This document shows, in pieces, positions 28,784 through 38,083 of a stretch of 64,000 bases of DNA. The notes below the pieces were generated by a model. It did no database searches. It was given only the letters and a program-made list of their open reading frames with translations, and was not told the DNA's origin. Source of the DNA: Phycisphaerae bacterium. GTDB lineage: Bacteria; Planctomycetota; Phycisphaerae; UBA1845. Numbering within the stretch: the first letter of the stretch is position 1; every line of letters begins with the position of its first letter. The translations under genes were made by a program, and so were the position numbers. The stretch lies in assembly GCA_022072505.1 (NCBI GenBank), contig JAJVHU010000031.1, positions 17,974-81,973 on the forward strand, written 5' to 3'.

Positions 28784-29887
28784 CTACTTCTCCCGCTTTT
28801 CAGGGCGCACCGCAAGAGGCACGAACGCCGGAGGCGGTTCCGCGGCGGCCCGCAGCGCCGCCCGATCCGGCCGGTCGAAATTCGCCAGCGGACTGGGAAC
28901 CGGAACCGTGATTTCGAGCCACGTGCAGACGGACTCCGTGCGCACCCGCGCCTCGCGCAGTCCCGCGGGCAGCAGGAGGGTATCCGACGGGGCGAACCCG
29001 ACGGTCATCCGGTCATCGCCGAACCTGCACGAAATCTCGCCCCTTCCGGCAAGGATCATCCAGATCACCGGTTCGGCATAAGGCACGTCCTGCTCGACGC
29101 CCTCGATCATCCGCACGCGCTCGATGACGAAGCGGCTGCACGAGATCAGCCGCGTGACCGAGGTCCAGACGCTGGCGACGTGCGACCTGGTCTCGGCCTG
29201 TGAGAGGTTCTGCGCGGGTCTGAGGCATCGCAGCGCCTGATCGACGTGAAGGTCGCGGGGGCGCCCGGTGTGCGGGTCGGTGCGGTTCCAGTCAAAAAGG
29301 CGGTAGGTGACGTCGCTGGGCGTCTGAACTTCGGCGACGAGAACGCCGCCGCCGAGCGCGTGAACCACCCCCGCGGGCAAATACAGCGCCTGTCCGGCGC
29401 GGACCGGAATCCGCTCCAGGAGATCGGGGACATGACCGTCGCGGATCGCCGCCTCAAGATGATCCGTCGTCACGCCGGAACGCAATCCGCGGTAGACGCA
29501 GCCTCCGGGGTCGGCGTGCAGCACGACCCACGCTTCGTGCTTGACCGGACCGGCGACATCGGCCTCCGCGTCCGGCGGCGGATGCACCTGCACGCTGAGC
29601 GGTTGATCCGCGTCGAGATATTTGATCAGGAGCGGGAACCGCCCGTCGCACAGGGGCGTCCGTCCGGTCAGCGATGTTCCCCAGTCCCGAACAAGATCGT
29701 GCAAGGTGCGGCCTTGATCCGGACCGTGTCGCCCCCGGCTTTCCGCTCCGGGCAGATCGGAAAGCTCCCAGCTTTCGCCGATCGGCTCGGCGGGCGGCAA
29801 GGAGCGTCCGAGCAAAGTCTCCAGCCTGCGCCCGCCCCAGAGGCGGGTCTGATAGATCGGGTCGAAAATCAGAGGGTAGACGTCCAC
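28784..29887 (-). CDS. manA: Mannose-6-phosphate isomerase, class I
   Basis: Interconverts mannose-6-phosphate and fructose-6-phosphate, feeding GDP-mannose and surface polysaccharide. 367 residues. The zinc ligands are recognisable: Gln and His in LSVQVHPPPDAEA, Glu in KHEAWVVL, and His in AGVVHALGGGVLVAEVQ. The N-terminus PLIFDPIYQTRLWGGRRLE and ESWELSDL are typical of the bacterial short class. ATG start; divergent from the response-regulator gene. In a region with other envelope-polysaccharide genes (waaA, O-antigen-ligase-like). Confidence 0.93.
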   Translation of the reverse strand: MDVYPLIFDPIYQTRLWGGRRLETLLGRSLPPAEPIGESWELSDLPGAESRGRHGPDQGRTLHDLVRDWGTSLTGRTPLCDGRFPLLIKYLDADQPLSVQVHPPPDAEADVAGPVKHEAWVVLHADPGGCVYRGLRSGVTTDHLEAAIRDGHVPDLLERIPVRAGQALYLPAGVVHALGGGVLVAEVQTPSDVTYRLFDWNRTDPHTGRPRDLHVDQALRCLRPAQNLSQAETRSHVASVWTSVTRLISCSRFVIERVRMIEGVEQDVPYAEPVIWMILAGRGEISCRFGDDRMTVGFAPSDTLLLPAGLREARVRTESVCTWLEITVPVPSPLANFDRPDRAALRAAAEPPPAFVPLAVRPEKREK

Positions 29888-30078
29888 GATCGCCTGCTTC
29901 GGTTCGATCCGCCGACACGAGCCGGGACCGCTGGCCCCGGCGTTTCTCGGACATGCCTTTCCTATCGGGCATCGCCCCGCCCGGCAAATCAGGGATGCGG
30001 CGCGGATCGCCGATGACCCGTGCGGACCGGTTCACGCCGGGCAGTCGTGTCCCGACGACCGGTCCGGAGCTTGCGCCG

Positions 30079-31689
30079 ATGAACGAGGCCGGAATCGGCA
30101 CCATCCTGATCGTGGACGACGAGGAGGAACTGAAGTTCGTCCTCTGCGCCCACCTTCGGCACGCAGGTTACCACGTGTACACGGCGGGCAACGGCGCCGA
30201 AGCGATCGAGACCGCCCGGCGCGAGCAGCCCGACGTGATCGTGATGGACGTGAACATGCCGGTGATGGACGGGCTGACCGCGACCCGCCGCCTGAAGGAA
30301 GATCCCGCCACGGCGCACATCCCGGTCATCATGCTCACCGCCCGCACGCGCACCGAGGATCTGGTGCGGGGGTTGGAAGCCGGGGCGCAGGAATATCTGG
30401 CGAAACCCTTCGACATGCTCGAGATCCTCGCCCGCGTGCGCACCGTGCATCGCCTGGCGACGAGCCGACGTCAGATCGAGGAGTTGAACCGCAGACTGGA
30501 AAGCGAAGTCCGGGAGAAGACGCACCGGCTTCAAGTGCTTTACGATTACATGCGGGCGTTGAATCAGGCGACGACGCGCGACGAGATTCTCGACCTGATC
30601 GTGCGCTGCGCCCGCGACGCGACCGGCAGCGAGCGCATCTCGCTGATGATGGCGGACAACCGCGGCGAGTCCCTGATCTGCGAGCGGGCGCTGGGGATCG
30701 AGCGAAGCCTGGTGCGGCGGATCCGCGTCGGCGCGGGCGAGGGGGTGGCCGGGCGCGTGTTCCAGAGCGGGAAGACGGTCGTCGCCAAGACGGTCTGCGA
30801 CGAGGATACACCGAGCGGGCGGCATGCGTACACGAGCGACACGTTCCTGTCGACGCCGCTGGTAACCGCGTCGCTGGCGTCGCACGGCGAGGTGCTCGGC
30901 GTGTTGAACGTGACCGAGAAGGCGTCGCCCGGAGCGTTCAGCGAACACGAAATCGAGTGCATCCGGTCGATCGCGGACGCCGGTGCGATCGCGCTGAACC
31001 ACCTCGAGCGTCGGCGGCGGTTGCAGGAGTCGGTGCTCGTCCTGCTGCGGACGATCGGACGGCTTTCCGAATACCGGGACGATGAAACGAGCCTGCACCT
31101 GGAGCGCGTCGCGCGTTACGCGCGGTTGCTGGCGCAGCGTCTTCTCGACGACGGCGCCTTCCGCGGGCAGATCAACGAGGAGTTCGTCGAGATGATCGAG
31201 CTGGCCGCGCCGATGCACGACATCGGCAAGATCGGCATCCCCGACGACGTGTTGACGAAGCCCGGCGCGTTGACCGACGAGGAATTCGATCTGATGAAGA
31301 CGCACACGGAAATCGGCTTCCGCGTGCTTTCGATGGCGATGGAGGGCACGGCCGGCGGCGCGCCGCTGTTGCGGATGTGCTCGGACATCGCCTACGCCCA
31401 TCACGAGCGTTACGACGGTCGGGGATATCCGCGGGGGCTTTCCGCCGACGAGATTCCGCTGGCGGCGCGGATCGTCGCCCTGGCGGACGCTTACGACGCG
31501 ATCACCAGCGTTCGACGGTACAAGGAGGCGGCGTCGCACGAGCAGGCCGTCGAGCGCATCCGCAGGGACTCGGGAAAGCACTTCGACCCGGTCATCGTCC
31601 GCGCGTTCCTCGACGGGGATCGCCAGTTTGATGAAATCCGCCGCCGCCACGCCGACCGGGAGTCGCGCCTCGAGGCCGTCAGCGTCTGA
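30079..31689 (+). CDS. Response regulator with GAF and HD-GYP domains (c-di-GMP phosphodiesterase)
   Basis: 536 residues in three parts. Receiver (1-125): ILIVDDEEE, the phospho-acceptor aspartate in IVMDVNMPVMDG, and the conserved lysine in YLAKPFD. After a coiled coil, a GAF domain (about 165-315): TRDEILDLIVRCARDATGSE, VGAGEGVAGRVFQSGKTVVA. HD-GYP (about 330-520): the HD pair in APMHDIGKIGIPDDVLTKPG, then HHERYDGRGYPRGL with the GYP motif. All metal and catalytic residues of a c-di-GMP hydrolase appear kept. Start at ATG 30079 (MNEAGIGTILIVDD) aligns with receivers; an open frame upstream has no similarity. The sensor kinase is not in the window. Confidence 0.93.
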   Translation: MNEAGIGTILIVDDEEELKFVLCAHLRHAGYHVYTAGNGAEAIETARREQPDVIVMDVNMPVMDGLTATRRLKEDPATAHIPVIMLTARTRTEDLVRGLEAGAQEYLAKPFDMLEILARVRTVHRLATSRRQIEELNRRLESEVREKTHRLQVLYDYMRALNQATTRDEILDLIVRCARDATGSERISLMMADNRGESLICERALGIERSLVRRIRVGAGEGVAGRVFQSGKTVVAKTVCDEDTPSGRHAYTSDTFLSTPLVTASLASHGEVLGVLNVTEKASPGAFSEHEIECIRSIADAGAIALNHLERRRRLQESVLVLLRTIGRLSEYRDDETSLHLERVARYARLLAQRLLDDGAFRGQINEEFVEMIELAAPMHDIGKIGIPDDVLTKPGALTDEEFDLMKTHTEIGFRVLSMAMEGTAGGAPLLRMCSDIAYAHHERYDGRGYPRGLSADEIPLAARIVALADAYDAITSVRRYKEAASHEQAVERIRRDSGKHFDPVIVRAFLDGDRQFDEIRRRHADRESRLEAVSV

Positions 31690-31841
31690 ACCCGCAAGGC
31701 TCTACTTCCCTCCGCGCCGGCGCCTCGAGCGGTTTTCCGGCGCCTGCCGCTGGAACGTGAGTTCGCTCCGGGCGTGATTTTCCTTCCGGCGCTGCGCCGC
31801 CGCGAACCCCGCCTTTTGACCCGACGTATTGAAACCGGATA

Positions 31842-34800
31842 ATGCACCGCCCCGTCCGGATCGACGGCGCGGCCGACGGGCGCGGAGGTTCCTGCGCCAT
31901 TTTTGACAGGGCACAAGCCTTGCTGACGCGAACCTGGGATCCTGACGCCGTCCGCCCGCTTCACGTGGTCATGATCGTGCTGATCGTGGCGATGTTGTGC
32001 GGCGGTTTTCTCCTGCTGAGCGTGCCGGAAAGCGTCGAGTTGGTGGACGGGGCTCGGGCGTGGGGGGCGAATTCACTGCTGCGGTCGGTGGTTCAGCTCC
32101 TGTGTCTGAACTACGAAGCCCCGGCGCGCCACGCGGACGCGATCAAGAGCTTCTGCCTGATGTTCTTCACCGCCGCGGCGCTGATCTGCGTCGGCGTCGT
32201 TCTGGCGTCCCGGCGATCGCCGGAGGCGGAGGACGACGCGGCGCCCGCCGCAGCCGCGCCGGCGCTGCCGCCGGACGACGCGGAGTCGCCGGAGTCGGCG
32301 GCGCTCGACGTGGAGAAGGGCAAGCCCGACGCTCGGCGCAACATCGCCCCGCTGATCGCGGCGCATATCACGGGCGGCTTGTACGTCGCGTGGCTGCTGA
32401 TCCGGGCGCTGACGACGTCGGCGGCTTTGCCGGGCGGAGGCGCCGCCTCCGCAATCAGCCTCGCCCTCGCAGCGGCGGTGGTCGGCGTGGTCGGGCTGTT
32501 GTGGTCGTTTGCGCTGAGCGCGTCGCTGACCCGGTCCGCGGCGCGTCTTGCCGCCGGGGGTCTGATGATCGTCAGCGTCATCGCCGCCTCGCTTGCGATC
32601 TGGTACTTTTACGAGCGCAATCCGCACCTTCGGGCGAAGTTCCCCTTCGGCAATCCCACGTTTCTGGCCGCATGTCTGCTGCCGGGATTGATCGTTTCCG
32701 GCGCGTTTGCCTCCTCCGCGCTGAGCCGCCTCAGAAGCGGAGGAGGGATATCCGGCGTCGTGCGGGCCGCGGGATTGTCGTGTTTCGCGCTTCTTCTGGC
32801 GTGGGCGATCCTGCTGAGCAATGCCCCGGACTCGGTCGGACGAGGCGCCGGCGCGCATGTTGCCGACGTGCTGCGCAGCGCCGCACGCCCGTCCGGCGCG
32901 ATCGTCGGGCTGGTGTGCGGCGTGCTGACGATGCTGTACCTGCGGACCGGCGCCGGACGAAAGCGCTACGTCGTCGGCGCGGGCGCGGTGCTGGCCGTCG
33001 CCGGGGCGTGGTACGGATTGCGCGCCGCGGAAGGATCGTCCGAATACGGGCGCGACGCGACGGCGCGCGTCCGGTTTCACGGTTGGTCTTACGCCGTCAG
33101 CCTGTTTCAGGAGCATCCGATCGCGGGCTGCGGACCGGGCGGGTTCACGCTCGGGGTGGATCAGCTCATCAGCCGGGAGTGGCGCGACGATCCGCTTCGG
33201 CGGACCGACGTCGAGGAGGATCCGCGGGCGTTGTCGGCGCGTCTCGGGCATGCGCACAATGAGTGGCTGGAGGTTCTCGCGGACTCGGGATCGATCGGGT
33301 TCGTGCTGCTGCTGGCGATGTTCGCCCTGACCTTCATGGCCGGGATGAACGCGCTGGAGTCGGACCTGTCCGAACCGCAGCGTCGCGCGCTGATCGCGCT
33401 GCTGGCGGCGCTGGCCGCCTTGATCGTCGAAGAGTGCTTCGGGGTGGGTCTGCGCTTCGGCGAGGTTCCCTGCGCGTTTTACACCGTGCTGGGGTTGACG
33501 TGGGCGATGTGCGGCTCGCGGACGACAAACCTCGTGGGCGAACTCTCGCGGCGGCGCGACGTGGGGCTGGCGGCGGCGGGCGGAGCGTTCCTGCTCGGGC
33601 TGGGCGTGCTCGTCCTGGCGTTTCACGATTTCCGCGCAGCGCGGGCGGGGCATGACGCCGCGGCGCTGGCGCGCGAGGGTCGGGTCGAGGACGCCCTGAC
33701 GAAGTACGCCGCGGCGGGCCGCCCGCTCCGCACGGACCGCGCGATGCAGGACATGCTCCTGCATTGCGAGGCGGCGCTGATCCACGCCCGCACGCTGCAA
33801 CGCAAGGGCCTTGAACTGAGCTGGCGGGCGCAGCAGGAGACGCCCGCGAACACGACCCTTCTCGCCGAAGGACAGCGCGCCGTCGAGTCGGCGCTGACGT
33901 TCGCCGATCGCGCCCGAACGATCCTGCATGACGTGCTCACCTGCGCTCCGGGCTACCTCGGCGCCAGCCGACTGAACGCGGAGCTCCTCCTGATGGGGTG
34001 GGAGTTCGCCCGCGCCCGCAACCGCAACGAGGAGGCGGCCGCGTATCTCGCCAACGCCGCGCAGTCCCTCGAGATCGAACTCGCCCGTCAGCCCTTCAAC
34101 GCGGACCTTGCCGTCAAGTGCGTGCAGATCGCCGGACCGATGCTCGACTTCGAACGCGCGATCATCTATCTCGCACGGCCTTTGCGCCACGAACCGGTCG
34201 TCTCGGAATACGTCGGCGGGCTGACCGACTACGTCGACGCCACGCCGGGGTTTGATGACGCCTTCGGCTCGATCTACACCCGCGCGATGACGTTTCTCGA
34301 CTCGCCCGTGTATCAGCCCGCGGACGCGGTCGAGCGCTGGGCGCCCGAGATCGTCCGCGTCGGCGGCATCCTTCATGTCGCCGCGTCGCGCTACGTCGAC
34401 GCCGTCGAGGCGTTCGACAAAGCTGCGGGGGGGTACGAACGCTACGGGTTCTTCGACACCGCGCCGCTGGCGTCCGCGTACGCGCTGGCGGAACTCGCCG
34501 ACGCCCGGTTCCTCGCCACGCCGGCGTCTCCCGACGCGGCGCTGACGACGCTCGACCGCGCCATCTCCGTCGCCCCGGGCGGCGAGCAGGGCGACGCCTT
34601 CAAACATCGTACGATGCTGATTCGCCGGACGGCTTACCTGGCCGCCGGAGGTCGGGAGGAGGAGGTCCGGGCGATCCTGAAAGATCCGGGAGGCGTCTCG
34701 GATTCGGCGCAGCAGGATCCGCGGCTTGCCGCCATCTACGCCGACGTGGCGTTCCGGGTGTTGCAGCGCCGACCCTGGGAACTGCCCCCGGAGCTGGCGA

Positions 34801-35219
34801 AGTGGATCGCGCGTGCGATCGAACTCGACTCTCGAAACATCCGCGCCCGCTTCGTCGCGGCGAACCTCGCGATGCTCGACGGAAAGTGCGCCGACGCAGA
34901 GGCGCACCTGCGGCAGGCGGCGGCGGCGGGCGCCCCGGTCGATGACGTCCTCGGAGCGATCATCATCGTGCATCGCGCGCTGCCGGATTGTGAGGCGATG
35001 CCGACATTGTGGGCGGAACTCGCGCCGGACCGCCCGATGCCGCCGCTTCCGGAGTTCGGACCGTTTCCCGAGCCTCCTCCCGCCGACGCGGCCCCCGACT
35101 CCGCCGCGCCAGGCGAGGAACCGACGAAAGCCGCGGACGCGCCTGAATCCGAACCCGCGCCGTCCGGTTCTGAACCCGTGTCGCCTCCCGACACGAACGA
35201 TCCTGGCGCCCCGCGGTAA
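31842..35219 (+). CDS. O-antigen ligase/polymerase-like membrane protein fused to a TPR region
   Basis: 1125 residues. The N-terminal half is a multi-pass membrane protein with the Wzy/WaaL-type core: RFHGWSYAVSLFQEHPIAGC, then GPGGF, and LGHAHNEWLEVLADSGSIGF, the loop motifs that handle undecaprenyl-linked glycans. A final helix near 570-590 (GLAAAGGAFLLGLGVLVLAF) leads into about 500 residues of helical repeats of TPR type (ARARDAAALAREGRVEDALT-like units) and a Pro/Glu-rich tail. Similar fusions are common in planctomycetes. Probably a glycan polymerase or ligase with a periplasmic interaction arm; the exact reaction is an inference. Confidence 0.85.
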   Translation: MHRPVRIDGAADGRGGSCAIFDRAQALLTRTWDPDAVRPLHVVMIVLIVAMLCGGFLLLSVPESVELVDGARAWGANSLLRSVVQLLCLNYEAPARHADAIKSFCLMFFTAAALICVGVVLASRRSPEAEDDAAPAAAAPALPPDDAESPESAALDVEKGKPDARRNIAPLIAAHITGGLYVAWLLIRALTTSAALPGGGAASAISLALAAAVVGVVGLLWSFALSASLTRSAARLAAGGLMIVSVIAASLAIWYFYERNPHLRAKFPFGNPTFLAACLLPGLIVSGAFASSALSRLRSGGGISGVVRAAGLSCFALLLAWAILLSNAPDSVGRGAGAHVADVLRSAARPSGAIVGLVCGVLTMLYLRTGAGRKRYVVGAGAVLAVAGAWYGLRAAEGSSEYGRDATARVRFHGWSYAVSLFQEHPIAGCGPGGFTLGVDQLISREWRDDPLRRTDVEEDPRALSARLGHAHNEWLEVLADSGSIGFVLLLAMFALTFMAGMNALESDLSEPQRRALIALLAALAALIVEECFGVGLRFGEVPCAFYTVLGLTWAMCGSRTTNLVGELSRRRDVGLAAAGGAFLLGLGVLVLAFHDFRAARAGHDAAALAREGRVEDALTKYAAAGRPLRTDRAMQDMLLHCEAALIHARTLQRKGLELSWRAQQETPANTTLLAEGQRAVESALTFADRARTILHDVLTCAPGYLGASRLNAELLLMGWEFARARNRNEEAAAYLANAAQSLEIELARQPFNADLAVKCVQIAGPMLDFERAIIYLARPLRHEPVVSEYVGGLTDYVDATPGFDDAFGSIYTRAMTFLDSPVYQPADAVERWAPEIVRVGGILHVAASRYVDAVEAFDKAAGGYERYGFFDTAPLASAYALAELADARFLATPASPDAALTTLDRAISVAPGGEQGDAFKHRTMLIRRTAYLAAGGREEEVRAILKDPGGVSDSAQQDPRLAAIYADVAFRVLQRRPWELPPELAKWIARAIELDSRNIRARFVAANLAMLDGKCADAEAHLRQAAAAGAPVDDVLGAIIIVHRALPDCEAMPTLWAELAPDRPMPPLPEFGPFPEPPPADAAPDSAAPGEEPTKAADAPESEPAPSGSEPVSPPDTNDPGAPR

Positions 35220-35279
35220 TGTACGCCCAGCCGGGTCGCCGGTTCGACGCCGCCGCCGCGTCAGCGCGCCGACAACGGA

Positions 35280-36599
35280 TTACGACGGCAAGCGCCCGCG
35301 CAGGATCGCCGCGAGACGATCCACGGTGCGCCCCGTCGCGCCTTGGTGCGCTACGACGACGCGACGCGCCTTCTCACCGCGTTCCGCGAGCGCCGCCGGA
35401 TCGGACAACCAGTCCCCCACCGCCGTCGCCAGCTCTGCCGCGCTTCCGATCCGCCGCAGCGCGCCTGCCGTCGCCAGCGCGGCGACCGGCGCCTCGAAAT
35501 TGTTCATATGCGGTCCGCAAAGCACCGCCCGACCGAGCGCGGCCGCCTCGATCGGGTCCGATCCTCCCAGCGGAACCAGCGAACGCCCCACGAACACGAC
35601 CCGCGCCAAAGCGTAGAACTTCCGCAGCTCGCCCAGCGTGTCTCCGAGGATCACCGTCCGAGCGTCCCCGCCGGGCGCGGGGGCGCCGTCGGGACACAGA
35701 CCGCGCCGGACGACGCTGAACCCGCATCGCTCAATCAGGCGCGCCACGTCGTTGAACCGCTCGGGTTTCCGCGGGACGATCGCCAGCCGCGGCGACGCCG
35801 GGATCAGTGCTGCACTTGCCGCGCCTTCCAGTAAAGCGCAAAACGCCTCCAGCAGCAGCGGCTCCTCGTCATCGCCCGTGCTGCCGCAAACCCACAACGC
35901 ATCCCCCTCCCCCACGCCCAGCGCGATCCGAAGCTCGTCCGTCCCCGGAACGCGGTCCGCGACCGTCGCCGTGTCCCACTTCATCGAGGACGTGATCTCG
36001 ACCCGCTCCGGCGGCGTTCCGAGACGCACGAACCGCGCCGCGATCGTCGCGTCCTGCGCCCCCGCCCACGCCAGCCGCCGGAACATGCTCCGGGCGATCC
36101 GTCCGAGGCGAGCGAGCCGACGCGCGCTGCGCTCGGTCAGCCGTCCGTTGACGACCGCGATCGGAATCCCCCGCCGGTCCGCCTCGTGAACCAGATTGAA
36201 CCAGACCTCCAGTTCGACAAGCACGATCAGCTCGGGACGCACGCGGTCCAGCGCCCGGCGGACGGCGAAGCTGAAGTCCAGCGGAAAGCGGAACACGCGA
36301 TCCGCGCCGTAAAGCGCCGTCGCGCGGGCGAACCCGGTGTCCGTCGTCGTTGAAATCACGATGTCCAGATCAGGACGGGCGCGGCGCAACCCCTCGACCA
36401 GCGCGGGCGTCGCGTTCACCTCGCCGAGCGACACGGCGTGAATCCAGATGCGCCGTCGGTCCGCCTCAAACCGCGGAACCGCCCCGAAGCGCTGACCCCA
36501 CCCGCGGCGGTTCTTTCCGCGGACGAAGGCGTTGTAAAGCGCGACGGGCAGGTAGACCAGCCCCGCAAGAACGTAGCAGAAATCCGCGACCCAGCGCAT
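35280..36599 (-). CDS. waaA: 3-deoxy-D-manno-octulosonic acid (Kdo) transferase
   Basis: Adds Kdo to lipid A precursor in the inner membrane; diagnostic of a lipopolysaccharide-type outer membrane. 439 residues. N-terminal membrane anchor (FCYVLAGLVYLPVALYNAF), then RGWGQRFG, IWIHAVSLGEVNATPALVEG, STTTDTGFARA, and RPELIVLVELEVWFNLVHEA; C-terminal half has GDTLGELRKFYALARVVFVG and GRSLVPLGGSDPIEAAALGR, GPHMNNFEAP, the CMP-Kdo binding region. The start at 36599 (MRWVADFCY) matches family alignments; eleven extra in-frame residues exist upstream. Convergent with the O-antigen-ligase-like gene. Confidence 0.94.
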   Translation of the reverse strand: MRWVADFCYVLAGLVYLPVALYNAFVRGKNRRGWGQRFGAVPRFEADRRRIWIHAVSLGEVNATPALVEGLRRARPDLDIVISTTTDTGFARATALYGADRVFRFPLDFSFAVRRALDRVRPELIVLVELEVWFNLVHEADRRGIPIAVVNGRLTERSARRLARLGRIARSMFRRLAWAGAQDATIAARFVRLGTPPERVEITSSMKWDTATVADRVPGTDELRIALGVGEGDALWVCGSTGDDEEPLLLEAFCALLEGAASAALIPASPRLAIVPRKPERFNDVARLIERCGFSVVRRGLCPDGAPAPGGDARTVILGDTLGELRKFYALARVVFVGRSLVPLGGSDPIEAAALGRAVLCGPHMNNFEAPVAALATAGALRRIGSAAELATAVGDWLSDPAALAERGEKARRVVVAHQGATGRTVDRLAAILRGRLPS

Positions 36600-36651
36600 G
36601 CGCCGATCGTACCCGCGCCTTCCTTGGCTCAACAGTCGGCGCCGGCGCAGA

Positions 36652-36688
36652 CAAAAGCGCCGGGGTCGGGCGGACCCCGGCGCTTTTG
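36652..36688. terminator. Bidirectional Rho-independent terminator
   Basis: A perfect 16-bp inverted repeat, caaaagcgccggggtc (36652-36667) and gaccccggcgcttttg (36673-36688), with a five-base loop. The stem carries AAAA/TTTT at its ends, so it can act on either strand; on the minus strand it would stop transcription after the thioredoxin/TPR gene, before waaA. Confidence 0.85.
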
Positions 36689-36739
36689 CGGGTCTGCGAA
36701 TCTCCGGACGCGGGCCGGACCCGCGTCCGGCGCGACGAC

Positions 36740-37564
36740 TCAGCCGCCGGCGATGATCTGCTTCGCCATCTCAACGTATTCCGGCGTCGCCCAGGGCTTC
36801 TGCACGAATTCCTCCGCTGCTTTTTTCGCCGCCGCGCGGTCGCCCTTCTGAAGGTGGCAGTACGCGATTGAAACCAGCGCGTACGAGCGAATCTGCGGAT
36901 CCTTGATGTTCGTGTCGGCCTTGGTGAAGTACTCGATCGCTTTCTCGAACTGCCCGGCGGTCTGATAAAGGTCGCCGATGCCGTTGTACGCATCGCCGAG
37001 CACGTTGCCCACGTACTTCGCCGCCTCGGCCTTCGCCAGCGCTTTCTCCGCGTCGTCGCGTTTGCCCCGGTTGGACAGCGCCCACGCGACCACGGCGTTC
37101 GCTTCGCCGTCGTCCGGTTTGTCCTTCAACGTCTTCAACGCCGTCTGATAGCGCTCGTGACCGTCCTTGATCTTCGTCATCTGCTCGGCAAAGGGCCCCG
37201 CCGGCAGGTATCCGCCGATCTTCCCGACGATCTCGCCTTGTGCATCGAGGAAAAGGATCGTCGGGAAGCCCTGAACGTGCTCCTTGTACTTCTGCGCGAC
37301 CTCGACCCCGTCCTTCTCCGCGTTCAGCTTGATCGGGACGAACTGCGACGCGAGCTGCACGACTTTCGTGTCCGTGTACGTGTCTTTGTCCAGCCGCTTG
37401 CACCAGCCGCACCAGTCCGTGTAAAAGTCGATCATCACGATCTTGCCGGTGGACTTCGCGGTCTGCTGGGCCGTGATCCAGTCCTTCACCCACGGCATCT
37501 CGCCCGCCTGCGCCACTCCCGCCGCACCCGTCATCAACGTCAACAAACTCGTCATCGCGCGCAT
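36740..37564 (-). CDS. Exported thioredoxin-like protein with TPR domain
   Basis: 274 residues. A signal peptide (MTSLLTLMTGAAGVAQAG) precedes a thioredoxin-fold domain with the redox motif in DFYTDWCGWCKRLDKDTYTD (CGWC) and the cis-proline region VQGFPTILFLDAQG. The C-terminal about 130 residues are helical repeats of TPR type (AVVAWALSNRGKRDDAEKAL, ALVSIAYCHLQKGDRAAAKK). It probably acts on periplasmic disulfides or as a redox-linked scaffold. RBS aaaagg lies a few bases before the start. Terminated by the hairpin at 36652. Confidence 0.9.
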   Translation of the reverse strand: MRAMTSLLTLMTGAAGVAQAGEMPWVKDWITAQQTAKSTGKIVMIDFYTDWCGWCKRLDKDTYTDTKVVQLASQFVPIKLNAEKDGVEVAQKYKEHVQGFPTILFLDAQGEIVGKIGGYLPAGPFAEQMTKIKDGHERYQTALKTLKDKPDDGEANAVVAWALSNRGKRDDAEKALAKAEAAKYVGNVLGDAYNGIGDLYQTAGQFEKAIEYFTKADTNIKDPQIRSYALVSIAYCHLQKGDRAAAKKAAEEFVQKPWATPEYVEMAKQIIAGG

Positions 37565-37720
37565 CTGTTTTCCTTTTGTTCAATTGCCGCGGCACGCGCC
37601 GCCCCGTCGCCCCGCCGCCACGGATTGTATCGACCGAACCCGCGAAAACGGCGCACCCCTCCGTCAGAACCTGTCAAACCCGGACGGCGAAACGCCGCCG
37701 CCCTGAAATAACCGGGGAAT

Positions 37721-37895
37721 CTGAATCTCCACCTGACTCCGGTTGTGACATGCCCCCGAGCGTCCTCCGAGAGCCGTAGCCCCGGAAGGGGCGCCAGACA
37801 ACAGCCCAGCACGCCAGTGCTGGGAAGCCGTCGCCGATGACCCGCAAGTCCCGGAGGGACGACAGAAGTTCGCAAAGACGGAGAACCGCCGCGCC
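37721..37895 (+). repeat. composite dispersed repeat, copy 1
   Basis: Starts with the module ctgaatctccacctgactcc (37721-37740), then an agccgtagccccggaagggg block near 37780, cagcccagcacgccagtgct (about 37803), and agtcccggagggacgacaga (about 37848). The same modules in the same order, reverse complemented, occupy 49460-49712. The 37565-38083 gap holds nothing else that looks like a gene; a further gagactcag end module is near 37950. Confidence 0.8.
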
Positions 37896-38083
37896 GCCCA
37901 TCCCCCGTCCCTCCCGGACCTGAAGGCATGCCGGGCGCCGGAGCCTGTTGGAGACTCAGAAGATACGAAAAATCCCCGATCCCTGAGCCCCCGTTTCTGA
38001 ATGCTCGATGCGTGCCGCACGATCCCCGGATCTTGCGGCACGGCATTTGCCGGTCATTCTTCCCCACAACAGGGAGACCCGGC

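Noticed and set aside
32073-34973. Minus-strand frame opposite the O-antigen-ligase-like gene
   Set aside because: Shadow with Arg/Gln-rich low-complexity translation.
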